The notes under the pieces were generated by a model. The model saw nothing but the letters and a program-made list of their open reading frames with translations, ran no database searches and had not been told where the DNA came from. This document shows positions 44,480 to 55,300 of a stretch of DNA of 64,000 nt, piece after piece. Both the position numbers and the translations under genes were made by a program. How positions within the stretch are numbered: the stretch's first letter is position 1; every line of letters begins with the position of its first letter. The DNA is from Schistosoma mansoni (taxonomy: Eukaryota > Platyhelminthes > Trematoda > Strigeidida > Schistosomatidae), in NCBI RefSeq assembly GCF_000237925.1, contig NC_031500.1, positions 18,005,753-18,069,752 on the forward strand, given 5' to 3'.

Positions 44480-45180
44480 CTTATCCTGGCAGCCTCAGCA
44501 GTATTAGGTCTCAATATAGAAAAAAGGAAAAACAAAACTCTCCAATACAGTACAACGTACATCAATCGAATTACACTTGACGGAAAAGCTTTGGAGGATG
44601 TGAAAACTTTTACATATCTGGGCAGCATCATCGATGAACACAGTGGATCTGATGCAGATATGAGGACGCTGATCGGCAAAGTAAGGGCAGCACACCTACA
44701 ACTGAAGAACATCTGGAACTCAAAACAATTGTCAACCAACACTAGGGTCAGAATTTTTAATACAAATGTCAAGACAGTTCTACCGTATGGGGTGGAAACC
44801 TGAAGAACTACGAAAGCCATCATCCAGAAGATACAAGTGTTTATCAACAGTTGCCTACGCAAGATACTTCGGATCCGTTGGTAAGACACTATCAGCAACA
44901 TTCTATTGTGGGAGAGAACAAACCAGATTCCAGCAAAGGAAGAAATCAGGAAGAGGCGCTGGAAGTGGATAGGGTACACTTTGAGGAAATCACCCAACTG
45001 CGTCACAAGGCGAGCCCTCACATGGAATCTTGAAGGCCAAAGGAGAAGAGCAAGATCAAATAACACATTAAGCTGAGAAATGGAGACAGACATGAGAAGA
45101 ATGAACATAAACTGGATAGAAGTAGAAAGGAATGCCAATGACAGATTGGGTTGGATAATGCTGGTCGGCGTAAGTAAGTT
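44480..45180 (+). mobile_element. RTE-clade LINE 3' fragment (second family)
   Basis: Plus-strand pieces: YINRITLDGKALEDVKTFTY-like at about 44555-44620, [38 protein letters not shown], then frame-shifted pieces of the [16 protein letters not shown] and [16 protein letters not shown] regions. It ends gtcggcgtaagtaagttgg. The antisense 224-codon frame is not a gene. Confidence 0.85.
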
Positions 45181-45184
45181 GGCT

Positions 45185-47300
45185 TATCCTGTGGGAAAAA
45201 TTAGGTTAATCAGCTCTCTTGGCGACATAGTGTAATAGGTAGAATCCTAACAAAACAAAAGTATGTGTTATAAAGAACAGATTAGAGTAGAACAGAATAA
45301 TGTTACTGCTATATGACCCAACCTATGACGTACAACTGATTAATCCGCGTTAGTCGCTCTTGATCTCAACGATGTTTGTACAGTTTCCGACGTTCAGTGA
45401 CTTAATATCTAGCGTATTAACGCTTCAGCTTGTTGGATGGTTTGGGCTGAACGCAGTGGCCTTTTAAAAGTGTAGGGCTATGATGTAGCTGCATGTCATT
45501 AAGATCCAAATATGTTGCATTTATAGCATATTAATTGACGGAAAAGTGATTTAATCGGAAATAACTACGTAACCAGCGGTGACGAGTAGAAGGGCATCAA
45601 TAATTCATTTCAGATCTTCCGATAACCAAATTTAATGTTTTTAAAGTTAGACGTCATGAGCAACAATCTCTCAGTGATTGCTTCATATACTTTCTGCAAT
45701 CAATCGCAAGTGGTTCTCTTTGACTACAAAAAGTCATGCAGGAAAGAAAAAGTTGCCACAGTTCATTGCAGTAATACTTCCTATATGCATATTTACTAAT
45801 AAACGGCAGTTGGAAAGGTCATCTGTGCAGTATGTTATAAAGTAGTTCCTGTTCCTTGAACTTAGATCTGTATTCTAACCGGTCTCATTGTGTAAAATAA
45901 ATATTAATCATTCTCCATTTCCTACGTTTTAACTTCTGATCATGTCTCGTATAACCATAACTTTACATTTCTAAATATTCTTCCCTTGAACCCTTGTTTA
46001 CAACTTGTCATGTTTTGCTGATAATATTCTTGTAGGTTTTCAGACGTCATTTGTGCTAGGAAAGCCTTGAACTGTTAAGGTAACTTGTATTTTTAATATA
46101 AATGGGTGTTTTTGGTTTAGAACTCTAGTAGATGAGCACAAAGTATGTGTTCTGATATAATTAGATACAAGTGACTTCAAAAGACTTTGTGAATTATGCA
46201 GTAGAGAGTAGTTAGGCCTAATCTAATAAACGGGTTTGGTGGATGGTTTTCTGCTCTCAGATAATGTAATCCATTTTTTGGTATCTATGCGCCACTCCTG
46301 CTATTCCAGTTAGCTTTCGAGATACTACATGAAGTAATTACAAGGTTCATCCTATGAAGACTTGTACTCGTATTCACAATGAAAGACCAAAGATTGGTAC
46401 AAAAACCGGTTCTAGCTAATGAGATCTAACTTTGAAAGAAGCTAATCGGACTCATAAGCTCCCAACTCTCTTCTCGGATAACTGACGGAGATGCCACAGG
46501 TATTTGTATATTGACAACACCTTAACCAGTAACACCTGTAATGGAATCGTGCCCACCCAGTCAAATCAAAAGTCAGAGGCAAAGAGGTTTGAAGATATAC
46601 TTGATAGATTATCGATGTTAGATCCATTTTGAAAGTGAAAATCCCTCCACACATACATTTGTGATTTCTTCCTTGCGCTTTCTTTATTTGTATATATTTT
46701 TAACTTTTTGATTCTAATTAAGTCTGTAACGTTTAATTTTCTTGGTTTTTCTTATTGTTTTTATTGAGTCTCTATGTTCCTTTTTAAACTGTATTTAGTT
46801 TGTTTTAATTGTTATTATTCTGGCGGCTGTCATATTGACTGCTCGCTCTTTGATTGTACGGTTTGATTTTGACTGGGATTGTGCATTTTTGGTTGTAATT
46901 TGGAGCACTCTCCCAGAAATTGGAACACTTTGTGTTATAAAACAGCCGCTCAAACGGAATCTTACTTGATCTATCCAGAAGTGATAGAATAACACTCACC
47001 ATTCGGTGTTTTCGGTAATTTTCATATATTTCTTACCACTTTGCTATTCATTGTAATTTAGATTGAATATTTTGGTATCAATTGTCTGTTGAATAACTGG
47101 GTGGTAATATTTGTTTAGGACCGTTGTTACTCAAAACACTTTGTTCTGATTTCGATTGGGTCACGAGTCTATAAACCTATTCCCCCGTTATTCGGCCACA
47201 CCCAGACCTATTGGAATCTAGGTTTGGATATTACAATCAATATATCGAGAAGTGACTGATCTAATCTGGCTAATGATCGTAGGAGATGTTTCGCACACCG
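45185..47300. other. Unassigned intergenic sequence
   Basis: About 2.1 kb with no recognised exon, RNA gene or repeat. Small frames at 46442-46654 and 46795-47002 on the minus strand lack any motif or splice support. Confidence 0.35.
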
Positions 47301-47310
47301 TTCCAAAAAG

Positions 47311-47905
47311 TGATCTGGTACGGATGCATGACCGAGCGCTTTCAGCTAAATGAGTCCACTAAAACTAATGTGGTAAGCATCTAATGTTGAACACTTACAG
47401 AGTTACTGATTTTGGGGATTTATTTACAGCTACAGATCACTACCCCCGTAGTGAGGTAGTGATGACCCTATGACGTAGCCAGCCAGAAGTGTAAACCCAA
47501 CGAGTTTGTCGTTGGTAAGCACTTTTCTGATAGCTTGCTATGTCTAGCACCGTCTGGTCGTCTTTCCTTACTATAAGAGGTCATGTGGTACAACATAATA
47601 ATGAAGAAACGGGTACAATGAGAGTTTCGATTGATCATAAACTTTGTCGTCTTTTCCAGACGTCCTGGATATGCAAGTGTACGTCGAAGTACACTAATAC
47701 GTGCGTGAAAACATAAGGCGGGCGACAAAAACTCATACACATGTGGTAGAGTAAAAGCGATTTTTACAGAATGGTTTTTTTTGAAAAAAAATTAAATACA
47801 CACATATTCGCGAACAAAAACTTCGTTTTTTTTAAAAAATAAATATGTATGTATAAGCATATTAAAATAGTTTTTTTACATAATACAAAAAAAATCGAGT
47901 CGAAA
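47311..47905 (-). mobile_element. Older relative of the gypsy element: 3' end fragment
   Basis: Reverse-oriented match to the 3' end of the element at 38145-43467. It holds part of an LTR (about 47311-47434, from tgatctggtacggatgcatg), then the polypurine tract and 3' non-coding region (about 47435-47905). It is diverged, truncated and broken, so it is clearly older than the young copy. Confidence 0.8.
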
Positions 47906-47929
47906 CACGACTGCTTGTTATCCCTAACT

Positions 47930-49200
47930 TTTTCTCACCCCAACAGCATGGTTTCAGGAAGGGTCACTCTTGTATAACCAACTTGCTGACCGCGGTGGAG
48001 AGATGGACAAGTATCCTTGATCGCTAGGGGAGGGTCGACATTATTACCTTCATTTCTCAAATGCTTTTGATAGGGTCAACCATATTTGTCACATCAATAA
48101 GCCTAAACTATTGGGAATTAAACCACCTCTGATTGACTGGCTCACATCATATCTAGAAAACCAACATTTTAAGGCCAGGGTTAACTTCACTTTCTCTCAG
48201 GCTACTGGGGTCCTCCAGGGATCTATACTAGGACCATTTCTCCACTTGATTCACATTAATGATTTTACACAACAAGTATCGTCTGACTTATTGCTTTTCG
48301 CTGATGATGTGAAACTTTGGAGAGAGATACGCAGACAAGAGAATAAACTGGCACTTCAGGAGGATCTGACTCGACTCTAAAGTTGGGCAGACGACAACGG
48401 ACTAACCTTTAACACTTCACAGTGTAAAGTAGTCCATCTGCGAGATGTTGTAAACTCCAGTTACAACTTATGGAACTCCTCTACAGAAGTACCTCAAGTC
48501 GAAAAGGATTTAGGAGTGTTGGTACCCTATGACTTGAAGTCGCACGCCAGCTGTGACAAAAACGCCTCTCAAGCAAACCTTGCACTGGTAACATTGAAGC
48601 TCATTTTTGGCAATTTTGACGGCAGAACATTCCACATAATCTTTAACAGCTTTATTCGTCCTCATTTCGAATACGGAAACATAGTATTTCCTCCCTATCT
48701 CCAAAAGGATAAGGACACTCTGGAACGTATCCAACGTCGAGCCACGAAATCATTTCGGGGACTCAAAATCAAACATTATGAAGAGCTCTTCTAATCACTT
48801 AGCCTTTACCCGTCAGAGTACAGGCGTCTTAGAGGTGACCATTTTATGGCTTACAGTATCCTTAACACTTCTGGTCATCCCCTTAAACATCTACTTAAGC
48901 TTAGTCCCAATACTAACCCAAGGAGTAACACCCAGAAACTGGAGACCCAACATAGCAGAACGGACTGTAGACACAGCTTCATCTCCCTAAGAGTTGCCAA
49001 ATGCTGGAATTCGCTGCCAACTGAGCTAGTCCAAGAAACTTCCCAGGAGTCCTTTAAGAGGAAACTTGACCTATTCTTAAGGACTAAGGATAACATCTTA
49101 TTATGATTTACCAATTTCTCTTTTTTCACACTATCGTTAATATACCTAGGGTCCTGCCTGAAGGTATCGGTGATCCACTGCTACTAGACACGGAAGCCCA
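47930..49200 (+). mobile_element. CR1-clade LINE (SR1/Pido-like), 3' half
   Basis: Plus strand: QHGFRKGHSCITNLL, PPLIDWLTSYLENQHF, GVLQGSILGPFL, the LFADDVKLWREI active-site box at about 48295, LGVLVPYDLKSHASCDKN, FNSFIRPHFEYGNIV, DTLERIQRRATKSFRGL, and VAKCWNSLPTELV with SFKRKLDLFLR near the end. This order is the RT thumb and C-terminus of CR1/Jockey-group elements. Several stops and frame changes make it inactive. It is joined directly to the older gypsy fragment. Confidence 0.85.
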
Positions 49201-49204
49201 TTAA

Positions 49205-49850
49205 GCGAAAGCTTCTTCTATTCGTCCACAACCAATTGAATCATCTGAATAGAAGCCCGGTAGTTTTGGTTACTACGTTATCCTTCGCAACTCGTGTTTC
49301 AGAGTTTGAGATTACTTCAGACTCGTTTTTGGGACATTGATGTAAGTTGTTCTCTGTATAAAAGAATTAATTTACAGATAGTCGGTCTGTCATATAATTA
49401 GCGAACCTTGTTCTACATGATCCAAATTAATATCAGTAATATTTGTAAAAGTACTCAAATTCAATTAGGCATATGATATATGAACTGTTCAGCTGAAAGA
49501 TCGGGGAAATCTGAAACGAATTTCATCCGTTTTTACAAATAAAACGCACCACATCAAATGTGATAGATGTGAACGTCTTATTTATCACATTTCTCAGCAA
49601 CCCCATACGACCAGCCTTTGCTATTTATGAGTTTTAATTTATCTGTGGGTCATTATGATTGTGGTTAGCAGTGTTTTGTATATTTTTAGCTGGCTGGATC
49701 TTATGATTATCATAGAAAATTTTCTCCCCAACTTCTCACAAACAGCATTTGAATTTTGTTCATTAGCATAAATAAAAGGATAAGCGAATGACAAATGAAT
49801 CTGTCTACAACAGCATTGGCGTTATTTGCACTAAGCTTAAACGTTTTTTA
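49205..49850. other. Unassigned intergenic sequence
   Basis: No recognised exon or repeat. Confidence 0.35.
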
Positions 49851-49854
49851 CTCC

Positions 49855-50550
49855 CGTCATAACACATACCAGACCATAACAACTATCACTGATGAGGTTT
49901 CAGTTTTAGTTTGGAGAAAGAGGAAGCTGAGTGGCCAGTGTTAGTCTTTGTATTGGTGATCTTCCAGACGATCCAACTTTCTTTTAAAAGTATCGACAGA
50001 TGGAGATTCAATCCTGTGCTAATTTAATGAATTTCACTCCTTGATGATTCGATGAAAAATTCGATAGTCAGCTGACAAGTAATTTGTTCTGGACTTGTGA
50101 ACTTTTTAAGGGTGTCCTCGTAGATCCTCCGTTTTCGAAGACAAAGAAAGTTAGGGCATGTCAGACGCGTTTTCATCACTAAATAATTTGAAAATTGTGA
50201 TTATTTTGCCTATGGTTCTTCTATATCACAGGGAAAAGATTTAATTTGGCCAGTTTGTCATCGTACTGGATCTTTGAGATCCCGTGGATTAAGGTAGTTG
50301 CGGTTCTCTGAACCCTTTTAACAACTCGCTGTCTCTTTAGGCAGGGGCTAGCCGTACTCGCAGTACTCAAATTTAGAACGTAAAAACACTATGCAAGTCT
50401 GGAAGGTTTTTTGAATGGACGTGGCTAAAGGCTCTACGTACGACCACAAGTTTCTGAAATCTTTGGCATCTATCGAATGGCAGTGTGCAGTAGTTTTTTA
50501 GTCTTGGCCAACTCCTAGATCATTATGTAACTGGACAACAGGTATTTCAC
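49855..50550 (-). mobile_element. CR1/Jockey-like LINE relic, C-terminal part
   Basis: Minus-strand pieces: YRRTIGKIITIFKLFSDENA, NLHLSILLKESWIVW-like and SVDTFKRKLDRLEDHQYKD in neighbouring frames, in the order of a LINE RT C-terminus. Many stops. Together with 51100-51480 it may be one internally deleted element. Confidence 0.65.
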
Positions 50551-50710
50551 TGCTATGCACCGTGTATGTATCTGTACCTTGGTGACCAATATGCACCGTA
50601 ATGCACTTGGAATGACTTATGAAAAACTGCCAAATTTTGACCATTTAGATCACTTTTCCAGGTCACCGTTGTTGACAGCAATATGTAAATCAAACCAGAA
50701 TTTCACGGCC

Positions 50711-51068
50711 ACCCCCAAATGCCAAGGTACGGCCGAGGGTGGGGAGGGTCAGCTCTACCTCTCAAAATGTTCTCACATGGCAGCGTGCATGAAACCACTG
50801 CCAGGAAAGTCCTACTCAATGCCTTCTCGCGGCATTATTGCTGTTTACGAAATCGAGAGGACAAAAGTCGAATTTCCGGTGCTTTAGCCGGGTTGGTGGA
50901 CACGGAGGACCCACCTTGGGGAGTTGGAAAACCCTGGTTCCAAACCAATGGTGAACATAGGCTCTAGGGTCCTGAGGGACACACAAATCAAGTGACTTAT
51001 GTGGCGCATATGTATTCGGTCCCCCTTTGTACCAACATTTATGTGTTCAAATAAATAAATAAAATAAA
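50711..51068 (+). repeat. 520-bp short retroposon, internally deleted
   Basis: It starts cccccaaatgccaaggtacg and ends tgtgttcaaataaataaata. About 160 bp in the middle are missing compared with full copies (after gtcctgagggac). Confidence 0.75.
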
Positions 51069-51099
51069 ATGTAACTAACTAATTCACACGTCCCACTCT

Positions 51100-51480
51100 C
51101 ATGGGATAATATTTCGAATGAATGGAAATGCTCCTCCTCCTCCTTTACGCTTCTGGATTCTGTCGACTCTTACTAGTGTGGAACTTTCTAAATCAAGTTC
51201 CCTACTGTCTACAGACTGAGTCAACCAAGTTTCTTTAACGGTGATTACATTGGCTTGGTAGGGTCTATATGTACACATAACTTCGATCGCTTGTTGAACA
51301 AGCTCCGGACATTTGTGTGACAGATCTGAAGACCATTTAAATGCCTTCGTGCTGCAAACAAAGTGGCTTCAACATCATTCTCAATTGAAGCCTCATCATC
51401 CGAAAATTTAAAACTAAGGTCCTTCTCGACATCACCTAATTTTAATTTTTGTTGCTTTTCAGCTTCTCATCTTTTCATAT
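51100..51480 (-). mobile_element. CR1-like LINE relic, endonuclease part
   Basis: Minus strand reads VITVKETWLTQSVDSRELDL, then TLVRVDRIQKRKGGG, the TETWL-type motif of the APE endonuclease domain of CR1 elements. It is decayed outside this stretch. Confidence 0.7.
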
Positions 51481-51484
51481 GATT

Positions 51485-52287
51485 CCCCAGCGGTAGTCGG
51501 ATTGGCACTTTGCGATAACCCAATCAAGCTGTATTAGGTGGACTACTTGTTATTTAAAATCCATCCTAGCTAAGCAGATCTATTAGAAAGCTGTAAGAAT
51601 TGCTTACATTTGTTCAATAAACCAATTAAGATCAATGTGAATGGCTACGTTTTTAATAACATAAAATCTAACTGATAGATTCTGCAGTTCACTCGATCAA
51701 TCATTTTTACACTTCATACATACGTCAATTTGAGTCATCAATCTGTCTAAGCGTCTTGAAATCATTACAAGCCTACAAAATAAAATATACTCAACTCTTC
51801 ATCATCAGGTCTGTGCAGCACTCCGATTTCGCGGTTCTGTCCTCTTGACATGAAAAAACACCAGGATATGTATTTATTATTCGTATCAGCATGACAATTT
51901 AGTGCTGAGATTAAATATTGCCATATTTATAAAACGTCACGAGAATTATCGTAAACACGAAACCGATCTAATTCTTAGAGTAATATTCTTTTATTCTACA
52001 TTCTAGTTTCATGTTTATTGACTTCATTTTCGCCCCTTATACTTTATTTAAATTCTTATGAGTTCTATAATACGTGTTGTGTATCTTATTCAATAACCAT
52101 GCAAAATGTTATTTTGGTCTGAGCTTATTGGTGTACTTGATTGTGCCCAGTTAACTTTAATTCGTGGTAGTTTCATCTTGCTATTATCGATTGTAGGTTG
52201 AACATCAGTAGTCGGAACAGACTTATCATACACTTCCAATAATTTGGCGGACGTTCTTATTATTTGGCAACCTAAAATTTCCTATTC
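51485..52287. other. Upstream region of the DDX10-like gene
   Basis: No exon or element recognised. The promoter should lie here, but no TATA box or other element stands out from the AT-rich background. Confidence 0.35.
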
Positions 52288-52338
52288 ATGACTCGTGACT
52301 CCAACCCTCAGTCCTCCACTAACGAACGTCTTCAAAAT
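52288..52338 (+). CDS. DDX10: DDX10-like exon 1
   Basis: Encodes MTRDSNPQSSTNERLQN. The donor is aat|gtaact, and the following intron is only 41 nt (52339-52379). An in-frame TAA at 52273 precedes the ATG. The N-terminus is shorter than in animal orthologues, which lowers confidence slightly. Confidence 0.7.
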
Positions 52339-55300
52339 GTAACTTTTTGTTTCAATACTAAAATATTTTTGCATTTTAGATAGACATATCCAAATGCAAT
52401 TTCTTTACACAGTTTCCTTTGTCTAAGGAAACCTTGAAGGGGTTAAAATTGTCAGGTTACACAAAGCCTACTGCGATTCAAAAGCTAGTCTTAAAACCTG
52501 CCCTTCTTGGACAAGATGTGGTTGCTGAAGCACCTACTGGTAGTGGCAAGACGATTGCTTTTGCAATCCCTGTGCTTGAACTTCTTCATCAAAACAAAGT
52601 TTCCATGTTTGATGGTCCAGTTGCTATAATTCTTACACCAACTCGTGAACTATCAAGACAGATTTTCAGCGTATTTGCCAAAATCGCTCGTGAACACCAT
52701 TTTACCATGATGAACATTATGGGCGGCAAAGTCTCGGTAGGTTTGGTTTTTCAACCCAATGCACCGAATAGAAATCATCTAGTCGGAAAAAAGCATTATA
52801 TTTTTAAAACCTTCAACTAACATGTAAACGAACCTTATTCGATCCAGCTCCTTGTTACCCTATTCTTTAGTTTTGAATTGAATAGTAACTTATTCTCTTA
52901 CTAAATATATAAATAGTAGCGAAATAGTTATAGCATTCGTGCTTTATCAAATTTTTATTTATTTATTTATTTAAACACATATATATTGGTACAAAAGGGC
53001 ACCAGGTACATATGCGCCACACTATTTGTGTGTGTGTGTGGGCTGTGATACTGCCCGGGTGCCCAAACCGAAGCAGGTGGTTTTCTTAGGGGGCCACACC
53101 CCGAGCCTTTGACCAAAAGGTCTGATCCACAAGGCAATGGAGCATCGTGAGGAGATGCAGTCCCATGGTAGCCGTTGACCAATGACAGGTTCTTCCGCCA
53201 TTCGTTCCATCAGGATACTGGAGCCCATGTGCACCATTGGTTTGGAATCAGGGTTTTCCAACTCCCCTAGGTGGACCCTCCGTGTCCACCAACCCGGTTA
53301 AAGCGCCGGACATTCGCTTTTCGTCCTCTCAATTTCGTAAACAACACCCCCGCCACGAGAAGGCAGTGAGTAGGACTTCCCTGGCAGAGGCTATATATTC
53401 GCTGGCCATGTGAGAGCATTTCGAGAGGGAGAGTAGACTCTCCCCACTCTCGGCCGTACCAGGGCATTTGGGGGCACTTTATCAAATAGGTTACAGGATT
53501 GAATTCGACCCACTTAATTTAACACAGGCAACAGTATGGCTTAAATTCGAGTATATAAACAAGTTCTTAATAGATAAGTTATATATACAATCGATTGATT
53601 ATTGAGAAGTGACCAATATCATTTATACCAAGTCTTTGTTAGCGTTGATCAAATTTCATCGATTGACTTGCAATGTGATCACTAGTCTGACTCGATATCG
53701 CGTACACTGTTAGGTTGTAAGCTGGTGGTTTGAGATAATTGATAGGTAACCTTAGACTCAGTTTTCATGCTATTTGGCATTTGTCGGCAAAGTGTATCTG
53801 TGATATTAAGGGAACTGATACTTTCTGGCGGATTCGATCTCGTATCACTCAGCTTCACAGTCAGAGGCGTTACCAATGGGCTTTTTGAGCCGCAACTGAC
53901 CTCCTATAGGACTGAGCTACACTCATAATTGAATAGCTCTGACTGTGAGTCTGAGTAACGCGGGACCGAATTCTTCAGAAAACATCAGTTCCCTCAATGT
54001 CAAAGGTACACCTTGCTGACAAGCGTCAAATAGCAAATAGTCCAAGGTTTCCTGTCGACTACTTTCAACTACCAAATTACATAACTTAGATTGTTATTCA
54101 TTTTTAAAAGTCATTTTATTCAAATTTGTGTATTCAGGATGGACGTATCACAATTTCTGTCAGTACACTTTTTAAGCTAGGGTTTCTCACACAGTCATTA
54201 ATGACAAAACCGTGTAATAGTTAGATGAGATTGACAGAAATCTCTAAACTGAAAATTCTTGCATGTTGATAATTATTTATATGACAGATTTCTTATGTCA
54301 AGGAGAATGATGCACTTTTAGGGATTCAAATGTGCGACTCTCAAAACTAGAGTTTCAGATGTATCCAATATGACATTCGAACTCCAATCAATTCCTTGTC
54401 TCGTTGGTCAAAAAATAATCTCTAATTCGATTTATCAATTTTAAATTGTTCTCAGTAGGACTAGCACCAAAATAAATAACACGGATCCAATTCTTCAGAT
54501 AGGACATCAATTACTGTAATCTTACAAATATCGACTGAATAGAATGCTGTTAACCATAAAACCTAAACGAAACCAAAATTATTCCCATTATCATTGAGCA
54601 GATAATGATGGCCGTCTGCTGCAATTATGCTTAGATAACCGTTTATTTCTGGCGAGCACCAGACTTAAGTACAAGGAAAAACATCGTCTGACATGGCGAC
54701 CCCCACAATCGATTCAAAGATGAACGTAAATATATTACATTGCCATTAGCCGTCGTAGGTGGCTCGATAAAAGACTAGCGTTCATTCTGGAGCACATGAC
54801 TCAGATTACGTTACAGTACGAGCGCGTCTACTGAACTGAAGTATGCACGGAAGCTCACTCCGTCTGGTTCCGAACACGATAACGTGCGGAGGCAGCCTAG
54901 GTGTAGGGTGATTAAGAGCCCACGTAATGATCGTGAGCAGTGTAGGGAGCGAAAGTGAGAAATCAAAAAAGTATCAGATTTATGTAGCAGTAAACAACTA
55001 AAACTTATCAAGGAAATAGGTATTTAAAATCCGTCTGTTAGTCCAAGAGTCCAAACCGCTGGTCAAAACACTTTAGGAAACAGTTCAACTAGCCTTCAGC
55101 CACACTTCAGTTACCCTCTTGTCTCCAAGCAACTTGAATGGGAAATTGACATAAATTCTTTAACTTGTAGTGAGGTTGAAAAGGTAATCTAGAGTGAGAG
55201 AAAGTAGCAGGTTCAGATGGATTAGCCCCGGGAATCTTTGTGGATGGTCCTGTTTTGGCAGTTAGATTGACTGAGATTTTGGCTTGAATCTGAGAACTGG

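Noticed and set aside
44464-45138. Minus-strand open frame of 224 codons
   Set aside because: Antisense shadow of the RTE fragment read on the plus strand.
52419-52820. Helicase frame read as a single 133-codon protein ending at 52820
   Set aside because: Similarity ends at GGK and a good donor lies at 52737; the rest is intron read-through.
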